A stretch of DNA of 64,000 nt from Mesorhizobium metallidurans STM 2683 (lineage in GTDB: Bacteria > Pseudomonadota > Alphaproteobacteria > Rhizobiales > Rhizobiaceae), in the NCBI RefSeq assembly GCF_000350085.1, contig NZ_CAUM01000170.1:1-64000 (forward strand), read 5' to 3'. Below, one piece after another: positions 1-9,692 of the stretch (positions are counted from its first letter, which is position 1; every line of letters begins with the position of its first letter). The position numbers were made by a program, and so were the translations under genes. The notes below the pieces were generated by a model, which was given only the letters and a program-made list of their open reading frames with translations, did no database searches and was not told where the DNA came from.

Positions 1-115
1 GGGTGTCTTATGCCAAGCCGCCCTTCGCCGGTCCCACGCGGTGCTCGCCTGCCTGTCGTGCTACACGCACAGGGTCGGCATGACGAGATGGACGAGGCTG
101 CAGCCGATGGCCCGG

Positions 116-220
116 CCGAATTGCTCCACGATGGCTCGATCGAGATCACATTCGCGTACCACAACGCATCCTCAAGGCAGTCCGCCAGAATTAACGGCCT
201 GCTCCCCATGCAGATTTGAG
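116..220 (+). pseudogene. Frameshifted 3' end of an unidentified gene
   Basis: The plus strand reads ELLHDGSIEITFAYHN and then, one frame over, a short tail ILKAVRQN followed by TAA near 216. The two pieces look like one C-terminus split by a frameshift. The style recalls C-termini of rhizobial recombinase or transposase proteins, but I cannot name the family with confidence. The remaining bases up to 332 hold nothing else I can support. Confidence 0.25.
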
Positions 221-332
221 GTCAACACGGCCGGCAAACGGTCAAATCAGCGGCCTGCCTCTTTTCGTCTTGAGGGGCCACTTTTACGCCGTTCCCGGTT
301 TTCCCTTTCAATGGACCGAATATTCGGTCCAT

Positions 333-1670
333 TCAATCGGTCGGTGTTCGGGTCGCTCCTCCGCGGGAGTCCAATGCAATGTTTTCCTGCACCGCCCCAA
401 TGCAGTCGCGAACGACTGACAAACCCCGGCGCAGGTCAGCGTCGTCAATGGTGAGAGCGACAAGGAACTTAAGCACTTCATTGTGCCCACCACAAGTCTC
501 GATCACCAAACCGCGATGAAGAGCCTCGCGGGAGATTTGGACCGGTAATGAGTGGAGCTTTTGAGATACGAGTCCGTACATCAATCCGCGGCCGCGCACA
601 CTCAAACCAAGGCGAGGGAAATCGTTCACAATTGACTCGAGTTCCTCCGCTAGAATGACGGACTTACTCGCGATTTCCTCTTCAAACTTGGAGTCGGCCC
701 AATAGGTCTCAAGCGCCGCGCGAGCAGTAACGAAAGCAAGGTTGTTGCCTCTGAACGTACCGCTGTGGGCGCCAGGCGACCAAACATCCAGCTCGGGCTT
801 CAGAAGAACGAGGGACATCGGCGTTCCGATCGCCGACAAGGACTTTGACAGAGTGACGATGTCCGGGACGATCTCAGCCGCTTCAAAACTGAAGAATTTG
901 CCGGTGCGACCGACACCCGCCTGGATGTCATCGAGGATCATCAGGATCTTGTGTCGCGAGGTCAGCTCACGCAGCCGTTGCAGCCATTGAAAACTGGCAG
1001 GGTTGATGCCTCCTTCACCTTGGACCGCCTCCAAAATAACCGCGGCAGGTTTATCGAGCCCGCTGCTAGGATCGTTGAGAAGCTTCTCAAAGTAATCGAG
1101 AGTGTCAACTGAGGGGCCGAGGTAACCATCATAAGGTAGGAATGTAACGTGCGCGACGGGAAAGCCTGCGGCACTGCGGTATTCTTTGTTTCCGGTCGCC
1201 GCCAATGATCCAGAGCTGACGCCGTGGAATGCATTGCTAAAGGCGACGACGTTCGACCTGCCGGTCACTTGGCGGGCCAGCTTCAGTGCCGCCTCGACCG
1301 CGTTTGTACCCGTGGGTCCAGTGAACTGCAATTTGTAATTCAAACCACGTGGCTTCAGAATACACCGTTCAAAGACCTCGATGAAGGCCTTCTTCGCGCT
1401 GGTGGCAAGGTCAAGCCCGTGCACGATTCCGTCGCGCTCAATGTAATCCAGCAACGGTTGCTTGAAGGCCGGGTTATTGTGCCCATAATTGAGGGCGCCT
1501 GCTCCAGCGAAGAAGTCGAGATACTCACGACCGTCTGCATCTATGAGGGTAGTGCCAACCGCGCGGTCGAACAGGATCGGAAACGATCGAATGTAGCCGC
1601 GCACCTCAGACTCGAGGCGCTCAAAAATCGCGATGGTCGAACCCTTCGAAGGCGAGCATTTATTGGGCAT
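333..1670 (-). CDS. Class-III PLP aminotransferase, diaminobutyrate--2-oxoglutarate type (copy 1)
   Basis: This 445-residue fold-type-I aminotransferase resembles EctB/RhbA-type enzymes, which form L-2,4-diaminobutyrate from aspartate semialdehyde. Visible motifs are GALNYGHNNP near the N-terminus, the cofactor-contact segment TGPTGTNAVEAALKLAR, the acidic ILDDIQAGVGRTG stretch, and the PLP lysine in VTLSKSLSA. ATG at 1670 is chosen because AAGGAG lies about 8 bases upstream; longer in-frame starts at 1694 and 1772 lack such a site. It is a clear paralogue of the enzyme at 11462-12718. No decarboxylase, synthetase or ectoine synthase lies beside it, so the end product is unknown. Family assignment is firm; substrate is inferred. 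Confidence 0.85.
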   Translation of the reverse strand: MPNKCSPSKGSTIAIFERLESEVRGYIRSFPILFDRAVGTTLIDADGREYLDFFAGAGALNYGHNNPAFKQPLLDYIERDGIVHGLDLATSAKKAFIEVFERCILKPRGLNYKLQFTGPTGTNAVEAALKLARQVTGRSNVVAFSNAFHGVSSGSLAATGNKEYRSAAGFPVAHVTFLPYDGYLGPSVDTLDYFEKLLNDPSSGLDKPAAVILEAVQGEGGINPASFQWLQRLRELTSRHKILMILDDIQAGVGRTGKFFSFEAAEIVPDIVTLSKSLSAIGTPMSLVLLKPELDVWSPGAHSGTFRGNNLAFVTARAALETYWADSKFEEEIASKSVILAEELESIVNDFPRLGLSVRGRGLMYGLVSQKLHSLPVQISREALHRGLVIETCGGHNEVLKFLVALTIDDADLRRGLSVVRDCIGAVQENIALDSRGGATRTPTD

Positions 1671-1902
1671 AGCGGCACTCTCCTTGCTCATGCGGACGGA
1701 TCCCCTAGAGTCTTGCCTGCGTTCAGGCCTGTAGATAATGGGGTGGGTCGAAGCGCGGATCCTGCACATCAATCGGTGTGTAGTCCTCTGCGCGGCGGCT
1801 TGGCCTCGCGCCCGTCAGTCTAGCCATTCTGGTAAGGCCCTTGAGTTAAGCAGCTTACTCGCCATGGGCTTCGGTCGTAGCACTAACCAGTTGGAATAGC
1901 TT

Positions 1903-2472
1903 TTACTTCGCGCAGGGAGAAACGCGTAACACTTCTGTTTTGACCACCGTTACAGGAGCAGCCTCAAAATATCCCATCATCATATTGTTGTAAATTCTAT
2001 CTCGGATGTAGCAAAGTCCGACTTTCGGAGCTGCGCGAAGCGAACGCGTGTTGGTTCGGCGAATGAATGCAGTGACCTGCTCAAGCGCCAAATACTCGAA
2101 TGCAAATCGGATTGCTGCCCTGCCAGCCTCGGGGGCGATCCCTTTCCCCGAGGCCGCAAGGTGGACGCAGTATACAAGTTCCACGTTGTTCGGATCTTCG
2201 GGTAGATTCTGGCCGCTGCACGCCAACCCACAATAACCAGCGAATTTCGACCGACCTTCACTTTTGACGAACACCATCCAAAAACCAAAACCGTTATGCT
2301 GCCAATCATTCATGAACCGAAGCAATGCGGCTTTCGATTGCTCTCTCGTCGGACAGGCTCCATCCCCGATAGCGTTTGCCACGAACGGATCGCTATGAAG
2401 TCCATGCAGAAGAAGCTCGTCGCCATGCGAGGGCGGCCTGAGGATTAACCGTGTCGTTTCCAGGATATGCAT
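1903..2472 (-). CDS. GNAT-family N-acetyltransferase (RimJ/RimL-like)
   Basis: A 189-residue protein with the GNAT fold signature. It starts with the RimJ/RimL-like MHILETTRLILRPP, has an acetyl-CoA-binding segment ASGKGIAPEAGRAAIRFAFEY in the middle, and a C-terminal element NTRSLRAAPKVGL typical of the subfamily. The ATG at 2472 is preferred over the one at 2514 because it opens the conserved first strand and has AAAGGA upstream. It would transfer an acetyl group from acetyl-CoA to an amine or protein N-terminus. Its position between a diaminobutyrate-type aminotransferase and an Fe(II) oxygenase fits modification of a small amino compound, but this is inference. Confidence 0.8.
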   Translation of the reverse strand: MHILETTRLILRPPSHGDELLLHGLHSDPFVANAIGDGACPTREQSKAALLRFMNDWQHNGFGFWMVFVKSEGRSKFAGYCGLACSGQNLPEDPNNVELVYCVHLAASGKGIAPEAGRAAIRFAFEYLALEQVTAFIRRTNTRSLRAAPKVGLCYIRDRIYNNMMMGYFEAAPVTVVKTEVLRVSPCAK

Positions 2473-2683
2473 GAAAAGGTCCTTTTCGAGGCACTTGTCA
2501 AAAAGCGGCACCACAACAAACGTAGGCCCATGATGTCCTGGAAACCGAGGCCGCCATCGGACGAGCTGCGAAGCGCCTTCGTGCTAAACCTGTAGCCGCA
2601 GCAGCTTGTCGACATACATAGCGCGTCAAACGCGTTCGGCTTAGACGCCTGTGTGAATCTTGCGAACGTGAGAATTCGGCCAC

Positions 2684-3616
2684 TTACAGCAACTCGCGCG
2701 CGCGCCCGGCCCCATTCCCCTTTTCCCATATTGACTCGTAGTTTCGCAGCATCATCTCCGCGACACCAAAGGTGTGATTGCCTTGCCGCGAAGCCAGGCG
2801 AGCGTCGATGTCGGGATAGATAAAGAAGGGCAGGGAAATTCGTTCGGCCGGACCACTGTGCACCACTTGATGCGGCGTACTCTTGAACCGGTTATCGCTC
2901 AACACCTGAAGCATGTCGCCCAGATTGACCACGAGACTGTCGGGGAGGCTCGGCGCCGGGATCCAACGCCCGTGGAACCACACCTGCAAGGAGTGAGTAG
3001 GGAGTTCCTCCTGGAGCAGGAGCGTGAAGAAGCCATTGTCGGTATGCTTAGCGGCCGCGCCGCCAGTAGACGGGTACCGGATCACGCGTTGCAGAACCGT
3101 CGGCGGGCTGAAATGACGTCGGAACCAGCCTTTTTCCATATCAAGCAGATCGGCCAGCGCGTTCCCGAGCTGCGGCACAACCCCATTGAGCACGGTAGCC
3201 TGCAAAGCAAGCAAGCTTCGCGCGAAACCAGGAGCCAAGGCATCATCCGGAAGGCGTGTGCGTCCGGCGAATGGACGCCGGTCGCTTTCATTCTCGATTC
3301 CGAGGTCGAACATTTCCTTCGGATCCGGGCCGGCCTCTGGATGTAGCATTTCGCCGTGCAACGGACTGTATCCACGGGCGGTGGTGGGGTGGACGTTTTG
3401 AAAGGCGTGGCCATAGCGTTCCTTCGTAGCCAGTGGCAGCGCGAAGAAACGCCGGGAAGCGTCGATCGCTTCTGCGATCTGCTCCTTCGGGATTCCGTGC
3501 TCGATAAGGTAGAAGAACCCGTACTCCTCGCAGGCCGTGCGTAAGCGCTGTTGCTCTTCACGTCGCGTTGAATCGGATGACAGTTTCGCCAATGAGATTC
3601 GCGGTAGCGTAGTCAT
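2684..3616 (-). CDS. Isopenicillin-N-synthase-like 2-oxoglutarate/Fe(II) oxygenase
   Basis: A 310-residue non-heme iron oxygenase. The N-terminal DIOX_N region (about residues 5-120) contains YGFFYLIEHGIP. The C-terminal double-stranded beta-helix shows the iron triad: H and D in KHTDNGFF and the distal H in STPHQVVHS, followed by the R-x-S cosubstrate motif in ERISLPFF. Start at 3616 has GGAGCGACT just upstream. Such enzymes hydroxylate, desaturate or cyclise small molecules or plant-hormone-like compounds; the substrate cannot be read from sequence. A perfect palindrome CCCACGTGGG lies at 3641-3650 in its upstream region. Confidence 0.88.
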   Translation of the reverse strand: MTTLPRISLAKLSSDSTRREEQQRLRTACEEYGFFYLIEHGIPKEQIAEAIDASRRFFALPLATKERYGHAFQNVHPTTARGYSPLHGEMLHPEAGPDPKEMFDLGIENESDRRPFAGRTRLPDDALAPGFARSLLALQATVLNGVVPQLGNALADLLDMEKGWFRRHFSPPTVLQRVIRYPSTGGAAAKHTDNGFFTLLLQEELPTHSLQVWFHGRWIPAPSLPDSLVVNLGDMLQVLSDNRFKSTPHQVVHSGPAERISLPFFIYPDIDARLASRQGNHTFGVAEMMLRNYESIWEKGNGAGRARELL

Positions 3617-4170
3617 AGTCGCTCCTTCGTCGGTGCTGTGCCCACGTGGGGTTATCTAAGCCAAAGCTTGCGCTGCATACATAAATCTATTCTCTATCGC
3701 ACCGATATATCCCTTATAATTCCAGAAGTTGCAACATGAAATATATAAACACTATGCAGCATTACTGTCACAGTTATTTAGCAGCCCTTGAACATCTTTC
3801 AACAGACAAGGTTTATGACCCCTCGAGTGCAAAGGGGACAACAAGCAACTTTCCTGCAAAAGCAAAAGCCTGTTCGACGACATGCGCGAAGATCTGCCCA
3901 AATTTCACGCTAGGCCGCGGTCTGGACGTAGTAGACCGCAGCCGTCTCGCCTTGCGATCTCGATACAGACGATTGCCCGCCACGACCGCCACGCTTCAGT
4001 GGGTTGGCAATGCGGAACAGCAAGCATCAGTATGTCTGTTGATAGGGACGGGAGTGAAAGCGGCGGCAAGTTCTACCTCTTCGGGAATTGTTTGGCATTT
4101 TACAACTCATCAGCACTGATCCGCTTGGCGAAAGACGAAACCCGCCACGCCCCCATTCATGAAGTTTTGA
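3617..4170. other. Intergenic region, no convincing gene
   Basis: AT-rich for this window around 3650-3790. It holds the upstream region of the oxygenase ending at 3616 and the 3' flank of the GMC gene. Overlapping plus-strand reading frames are present but show no recognisable domain or conserved start. Confidence 0.5.
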
Positions 4171-5880
4171 TCACCTCTTCGCTGACGATTCCCGGTCTTC
4201 TTTCAAAATGGCATCAGCCATTTTTTCGGCCACCATGATCGTTGGAATGTTTGTATTGGCGCGGGGGCAGCACGGCATCACCGAAGCGTCGGCAATCCTC
4301 AAGCCCGAAACGCCACGAACCCGGCCCGACGGATCGGTCACCGCAACCGGGTCCGACGCTGGCCCTATCCTGCAACTCGACGTTGGATGCCAATTGCCGG
4401 TCACGTTCTGTCGGACAAACCGATCCAGATGCTCCTCGTTGTTGATCAGATCTGAAATGCTATGACCATCGGTGATGACATGCCTAATGAGGGCGCGGCG
4501 CAAGCGTGGAGAACTGTCCATGAGCAGAGCCAGCACCCACGTAAGCCCGGAATTAATGCAATTTACCTTGCTAATCTGCTTGGCTCGCGCATTCCAAGCT
4601 GACGGGAACGGGTCGAGCCCCACCCCCGACAGGGAATCTTGCTGCAGAAGGCTGGCTACGAAACGGAATCCCTGCTTCAGTCGCTCGGCATCCCGCTGGT
4701 CGCTCAACCAGTTGAAATCTACCTCCGGCTCAACGGCATGAGAGCGATCCTTGAGCACGATGGTTCCTGCCGAATAAGTGCGGTTGACCCACACGTAAAG
4801 GGAGCCGAGGCGCTTGCCGAGCGGGTGCCAGGCCGACTTGGCAACCGCCGATATTGCCATGTCTGTCGAAGGACACCCATTGTAGCCCGATGAGTAACGA
4901 GCATGCATCTGAATGTGGCCGCTCACATTGGGTGCCATGCGATCGCCCACTTTCAAATACGCCGAAACGGCGATCCCTGGATGTTCTTGAAGGTTCTGGC
5001 CCACACCTCTTATATCTGCAACTACCGGAATACCGAGTTTTGTCAGTTGCTCGGCCGGGCCGATCCCGGAGCGCATCAATATGGCGGGCGAGTGGATGGC
5101 TCCGGCGCAGAGGATCACGGTCGAAGCGCGATACGACGGCCGTCCGAACATGTTTTCCGTCTCGACGCCAGTTATGGCGCGTCCTGAAAAGGCCAGCCGC
5201 ACAACCGTCGTTTCGGGCAAGATTGTCAAATTGCGTCGAGAGCGGACACTCTCGGACAAGTAGGCCATCGCAGCGGAAACGCGATGCCCGTTTCGATTAG
5301 TTAAGGGAACAACCGAGTATCCGTCACCAAATTCACCGTTGAAGTCCGGCCTGAAATGGAGACCCTCATTTTCATACGCTTTCGATACTGCTCGGATAAA
5401 GCCGGACCAATCTGATTGCCGCACTCGTCTGATTGGCAGGGGACCAGCCCTGCCGTGAAATTCACCGCCAAAATCCAGATCACATTCGAGGCGACGGAAA
5501 TATGGTAGAACCTCATCCCAACTCCAGCCCGCTGCACCGCTTGCGGCCCAGTCATCGTAGTCTTCGGGACCACCGCGGTTGGCCACCTGGGCATTGATGC
5601 TGGAGCCGCCGCCCATCACCCGGGCCTGCTCGTAATGAATGGGCTTGCGGCCATCCCGGACCGTGGTCGCGTCGAGTGAAGGCCATTGATAATCAGGATT
5701 GAAGTAAGCACGTGTTGGATTGCCATCCAGGATGTCATCAGGGACGGCATTCGGGGGCGTATCAGGACCGGCTTCGATGAGCAGTACGCGATGTCCATCG
5801 GCGGAGAGCCTGCTCGCCATGACGGATCCAGAGGAACCGCCACCGATCACGATATAATCGAAAACCACACAAGCCTCCAA
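4171..5880 (-). CDS. GMC-family FAD-dependent oxidoreductase
   Basis: A 569-residue glucose-methanol-choline oxidoreductase of normal length. The N-terminus has the FAD dinucleotide motif DYIVIGGGSSGSVMASRL (about residues 8-25) and the acidic ribose-binding segment LLIEAGPDT. The middle carries the GMC signature region GVGQNLQEHPG, and the C-terminus has the catalytic histidine context NWHPTSSCRIG and the final NTNIPTIMVAEKMAD. It would oxidise an alcohol to an aldehyde or ketone using FAD. It is on the same strand as the oxygenase and aminotransferase genes but separated by about 550 bp, so co-transcription is not certain. Confidence 0.9.
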   Translation of the reverse strand: MEACVVFDYIVIGGGSSGSVMASRLSADGHRVLLIEAGPDTPPNAVPDDILDGNPTRAYFNPDYQWPSLDATTVRDGRKPIHYEQARVMGGGSSINAQVANRGGPEDYDDWAASGAAGWSWDEVLPYFRRLECDLDFGGEFHGRAGPLPIRRVRQSDWSGFIRAVSKAYENEGLHFRPDFNGEFGDGYSVVPLTNRNGHRVSAAMAYLSESVRSRRNLTILPETTVVRLAFSGRAITGVETENMFGRPSYRASTVILCAGAIHSPAILMRSGIGPAEQLTKLGIPVVADIRGVGQNLQEHPGIAVSAYLKVGDRMAPNVSGHIQMHARYSSGYNGCPSTDMAISAVAKSAWHPLGKRLGSLYVWVNRTYSAGTIVLKDRSHAVEPEVDFNWLSDQRDAERLKQGFRFVASLLQQDSLSGVGLDPFPSAWNARAKQISKVNCINSGLTWVLALLMDSSPRLRRALIRHVITDGHSISDLINNEEHLDRFVRQNVTGNWHPTSSCRIGPASDPVAVTDPSGRVRGVSGLRIADASVMPCCPRANTNIPTIMVAEKMADAILKEDRESSAKR

Positions 5881-6205
5881 CTACCCGCATGTTGCTCAGA
5901 CGAGGGAAAACGGGCACTATTAGGCTCCCCCAGCAGAGGATCATTCGTCAGGCAGCAAAATACCTGATGGTGCCGTGGGAAATCCACACTACACCCTAGT
6001 AGTTGGTGAGAGGCCGAGAATCAGCTAGGATGGAAAGCGGAATGAATATCGAGATGGCCGCGTAATGGGCGAGTCACGTAGGGGATTCCTTACTGATAGA
6101 TGGTAATTTGAGTTAAGCTCCTCAGATAGGGAAATTGCCGAAGGCCGAGGCGAGCCCTCAACGCCGACGCAGATCAAGAACGCAGCGGTTCCGCAACTGT
6201 TGCCT

Positions 6206-7833
6206 AGTCGGCTGTGAAGAACGTCGATTTCGCTGACGGCGATCACGATCAGGGCCGGAAAGACGGGGCTGGCAAAAAGGCCTCCCGGCCCAGTCGGATC
6301 GTCTGAGCGGTGATTAGGCTGTTCGTGGCTGGATCGTCGCTGCGGGGATGGCGAACAGCGCCAGGAAGCAGGCACACAAAAGCCTCAGCCAGTTGAGCAG
6401 GAGGCTGAAGTTGTAGCCGACGGCGGCAAGCACGGCGTTGTCGGCGTCGCCCTCGGAGAAGGCCAGGAAGTTGCGCCCCATGCGGTGGTCGTTCTTGAGA
6501 TGGCCGATGACGGGTTCGACGGCGGCCCGGCGTCGTAGCGCCCGTTTGACGGCCTTGGTGAGGCCGCGCTTGTAGCCGGCGACATGGACCTTGAACATCT
6601 TGCCCTTCGGGGCGCTGTGGCCGCGGTAGCCGGCATCGGCGACGATCTTGGTGAGGTTGGCTCCGATCGAGGTCTCGATCGCGGGGATGACGGTGGCCAG
6701 CGTGTGGCCGTCATAGGGATTGCCGGGCATCGCCTTGACGTGAGCGACGAACTGGCCGCCGCGGCTGCGCTGCAGCGTGGTGGCGACGGAGACCTTGACC
6801 CCGAACTCATAGGGCTTGTGCGCCTTGCCCTTGCCGATGCACTCGACCTCGGGAGCGTGCAGGGAATAGACCTTCCTGCCGCGTTCACGCTGGCGCTGGT
6901 CCCTGACACGCCGGGCCAGCGACAGCGGCAGACCGAAGAGCTGCATCAGCCCCGGCCGGCCGCCGATCTTGCGGGTGATGTCGCGGATCACCGCTCCCAG
7001 CATGGTGCGCAGCCGCTTCAACTGCCGGTTGGCCCGCTTGAACTGCTTGGCGTGGGCATAGCGCTGATGCTTGATCAGCGCGAACTTGCCGACCCTCGCA
7101 TAGGACTGGCGCAGGGCAATGCCATGCTTCCTGGCCAGCTTGACCAGCCGTTCGCGGGCACGATGCATCAGCTTGGCGTCGGTCGGGAAGGTGATCGCCT
7201 TCTCCTGCACGGTGGTGTCGACGATCACCGCGCGGAAGTCCGCTGGCTTGGCCGCCCCCAGCCGGGTCGCCGCCGCCAGGCTCTCCTGGAGCAGCGCCAT
7301 GAGCCGCTCCTCGCCCATGCGCAGGCGCCAGCGCGTCAGCGAGGTGCGGTCGAAGACCAGGCGGTGCTGGAAGAACTCCTCGCCGCAGAACAGCTGATAA
7401 TAGGGGTTTTCCAGCCAGCGCTCGCACAGCCCTTCATCGGACAGGTTGTGCATCGACTTCAGGATCGCCAGCCCCGCCATCAGCCGCGTCGGCAGCGGCG
7501 GCCGGCCGGGGCCATCGTCGTAGACCTCGCCGAGCTTCTCTTCCAGGCAGCGCCAATCGATCGCCGCCGCCAGCTTCACCAGTGCATGTTCCATGTTCAG
7601 GATCTGGTCGAGCCGGGACCGCAACAGGTCCGCCTGGCCGCTATCGCGCCGTTCCTTTGGACGCATCCTTCGCTCCTTGCGTTGCTTGTCATCGCCTCGA
7701 ATCACGCAACGCAGGCACCAATCATTTTGCCGGAAATCGCAGCCTCTAGCCACGAAATTCGGCAATCTGTCACCTGAAATCAGGGGAAATTATTAAACGG
7801 AATCAAAGCATTCCGAGTTCTTCACGGACGACT
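6206..7833 (-). mobile_element. Intact insertion sequence, IS5/IS1182-like
   Basis: A 1,628-bp element with imperfect terminal inverted repeats: AGTCGGCTGTGAAGAAC at 6206-6222 and the inverse of AGTCGTCCGTGAAGAAC at 7817-7833 (15 of 17 match). Both ends are directly flanked by GCCT (6202-6205 and 7834-7837), which reads as a 4-bp target duplication. The single transposase gene inside appears full length. I see no interrupted gene at the target, so it landed in intergenic DNA between the GMC gene and the gene at 8158. Confidence 0.8.
6314..7666 (-). CDS. IS5/IS1182-type DDE transposase
   Basis: A 450-residue transposase. Catalytic residues can be placed: D in VIVDTTVQEKAI, D in IVADAGYRGHS and E in AAVEPVIGHLKNDHRMGRN. 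The N-terminal domain contains the family's RMRPKERRDSGQ and GRPPLPTRLMAGL segments. ATG at 7666 is preferred to 7765 because AAGGAGCGAAGG lies immediately upstream and the family normally opens with MRPKERRDSG. No frameshift is seen, so the enzyme may be active. Confidence 0.9.
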   Translation of the reverse strand: MRPKERRDSGQADLLRSRLDQILNMEHALVKLAAAIDWRCLEEKLGEVYDDGPGRPPLPTRLMAGLAILKSMHNLSDEGLCERWLENPYYQLFCGEEFFQHRLVFDRTSLTRWRLRMGEERLMALLQESLAAATRLGAAKPADFRAVIVDTTVQEKAITFPTDAKLMHRARERLVKLARKHGIALRQSYARVGKFALIKHQRYAHAKQFKRANRQLKRLRTMLGAVIRDITRKIGGRPGLMQLFGLPLSLARRVRDQRQRERGRKVYSLHAPEVECIGKGKAHKPYEFGVKVSVATTLQRSRGGQFVAHVKAMPGNPYDGHTLATVIPAIETSIGANLTKIVADAGYRGHSAPKGKMFKVHVAGYKRGLTKAVKRALRRRAAVEPVIGHLKNDHRMGRNFLAFSEGDADNAVLAAVGYNFSLLLNWLRLLCACFLALFAIPAATIQPRTA

Positions 7834-8157
7834 GCCTACGACGCAGCAATTCCTCAAGTTTAGCCGCTATCTTGCAGTCACCCCACCGACGCGACCTGGC
7901 CGATCTTTTTCCAGCTCGCGCCGGCACGTTGGGCCACCCCTGGCAAGACCGTGTGCGCCCCGCCTTTACGGCGTGGCGCTCGGACGAGCGACGATCCCGA
8001 AGCGGATCTCCTATGTTCCGTGCGCTTGCTGTTCCTCATGCTAAAAGTCACTCCCGCCTATAAGCGGACGCGTCAACTACCAGATGCCGTAGTATCAGTG
8101 CTTTCCCGCGAACTCTAGAACCTATGGTGTGTTCAGCGCACTGAGGGGTGCATCGAC

Positions 8158-8910
8158 ATGCAGACCAACGTCACAACCCTAGAGCTTGCGAGGTGCATCT
8201 GTGCGGCAGACGAGTTGGGGCGCAAGATGGGCCTCCACATTACCATGGGCGAAGATTTTGAAGAGTACGTTGGAATTACCAGCAGACTTCCCGGGAAGTC
8301 ACCGACATATCCAAGCTTCCGTCCCGACTGTTCTCATCTTCCGCCTGGAAAGGCCTTTTGGATCGTCGGGCGGGATCGGGATGGAAGAGTAGCGCATGTA
8401 CAAGCAATGCGTCTATATCATCTATCCAACACAGACGTTGCTGGGCACCTTGGGTCGTTGAGAGCCTGGTTCGCGGATCCCACCTTCATAGCCGGGCCTG
8501 GCTCCTCGTCTCGCTGCGATGCGCCCACTGGCCGCAGCATAACTGGGCTGGTCGCCTATCATGGCGACATCTGGTTGCGCGAGGACTTCAGAGGCTGCGG
8601 TCTCTCTACCTTTATCGGTCGCATTGCATTTGGACTAGCATGGGCTAAATGGTCGCCGGACTTCATCTATGCGCTGGTTGCCGATTGGCACATCAAAAAA
8701 GGCGTTGCCGATCAATATGGGTATCTACATCAGGAGCCACACGGATCAGTCCTGCACTTGCCCGCGCACGGGATAGATGACGACGATTGGCTCGTTTGGT
8801 TGACGCGAGACGAACTGTTGAAGACGGTTCGTGCCTCATCACTGCGGGCGCCCTGTGAGAATACTGTGGCGACAGCCGACTCTCGATCATGGACCGCATC
8901 GCAAGACTGA
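8158..8910 (+). CDS. Conserved hypothetical protein with a GNAT-like core
   Basis: A 250-residue soluble protein with no signal peptide or membrane segments. The region WLREDFRGCGLSTFIGRIAF (about residues 140-160) resembles the acetyl-CoA pyrophosphate loop of GNAT enzymes, and WIVGRDRDGRVAHVQAMRL resembles the strand pair before it. I do not recognise a named family. It stands alone, 300 bp after the IS element, and no nif-type promoter is visible upstream. The reading frame is long, uninterrupted and typical in codon use, so I regard it as a real gene. Confidence 0.6.
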   Translation: MQTNVTTLELARCICAADELGRKMGLHITMGEDFEEYVGITSRLPGKSPTYPSFRPDCSHLPPGKAFWIVGRDRDGRVAHVQAMRLYHLSNTDVAGHLGSLRAWFADPTFIAGPGSSSRCDAPTGRSITGLVAYHGDIWLREDFRGCGLSTFIGRIAFGLAWAKWSPDFIYALVADWHIKKGVADQYGYLHQEPHGSVLHLPAHGIDDDDWLVWLTRDELLKTVRASSLRAPCENTVATADSRSWTASQD

Positions 8911-9090
8911 TCGAGCCGGAATCGGATACAGTATGAGGTCTCTCGGCCCGGTGAATGGAAGTTTCCAAATACTACACATTCGAGAGTCTCTAACATGCGT
9001 GAGCCTCAGCGCCTTAGTGACTATCAAACGACCAAGTTGCGACCGCGGGGACCGCCGGTTCAAGCGACGAGGGACCGGGAACTGAGGTTT

Positions 9091-9102
9091 GATTTTACCA
9101 AT
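9091..9102 (+). promoter_or_regulatory. Possible remnant of the 3' half of a nod box
   Basis: GATTTTACCAAT matches the conserved 3' end of the rhizobial nod box (consensus ends ...ATCGATTTTACCAATC). The 5' half with its ATC-N9-GAT elements is not visible upstream. Probably inactive, if related at all. Confidence 0.25.
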
Positions 9103-9425
9103 GCAAGTCGAAAGGATTGCCCGCCAGATGTTCGTCCTCCCATCGGATTGGCGGGCGGACCAGGAGCCAAGCCCACCTTATCAAGTGGGTCAGACCGACT
9201 TTCGGGAACTCCCATTAAAAAATGTCCAGATCCATAATATAATATGTCCCACTATTTGGAAATTGTGTAATATAATGAAAATAATATCACGTTCAGATAA
9301 CTCTCCTAGGGGCAACTCCGTGCTAAAGCTTTACCGCCGACCTGCCAAGGACGGCGCGCCGAGCCTTACCCGCAGCTTTGTGCGCCGTTCACAATATTCA
9401 GCGCAAACGGTTGCGGAGAAGAACT

Positions 9426-9692
9426 ATGGAACTCCCCCAGATAGAAGAAGTGCCCGTGCTTTCCGCCAGGGAAATAGAGTGCATACTCTGGGCAGCCAGA
9501 GGCAAATCGTCCTGGGAGATAGGACGAATACTTAATAGGTCCGAAAACACCGTGAATTTTCATATAAAAAACGTAATGCGGAAATTGGACACGGGCAGCA
9601 GAACGGTCGCTGCTATCAAGGCGGTAAGCTTCGGGATTATCGAACTGGAGGAAGCGGTGACCGCCACTGAAGCGTCGTCCGGCGACGATTAG
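9426..9692 (+). CDS. Short LuxR-type protein consisting of a GerE helix-turn-helix only
   Basis: An 88-residue protein that is nearly all LuxR C-terminal domain: LSAREIECILWAARGKSSWE and the recognition helix SENTVNFHIKNVMRKL are clear. It lacks the autoinducer-binding or receiver domain of full-length LuxR proteins (about 230 residues). ATG at 9426 has GGAGAAG upstream. It could be an autonomous regulator or the 3' remnant of a larger one. The upstream 350 bp are unusually AT-rich with TATAAT-like runs around 9236-9290, but I find no matching N-terminal domain there. Confidence 0.7.
   Translation: MELPQIEEVPVLSAREIECILWAARGKSSWEIGRILNRSENTVNFHIKNVMRKLDTGSRTVAAIKAVSFGIIELEEAVTATEASSGDD

Noticed and set aside
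2774..3346. 190-codon plus-strand frame inside the IPNS-like oxygenase gene
   Set aside because: Antisense shadow of a gene with clear iron-binding motifs.
6584..7777. 397-codon frame opposite the IS transposase
   Set aside because: It is the antisense shadow of a GC-rich transposase gene with no coding features of its own.
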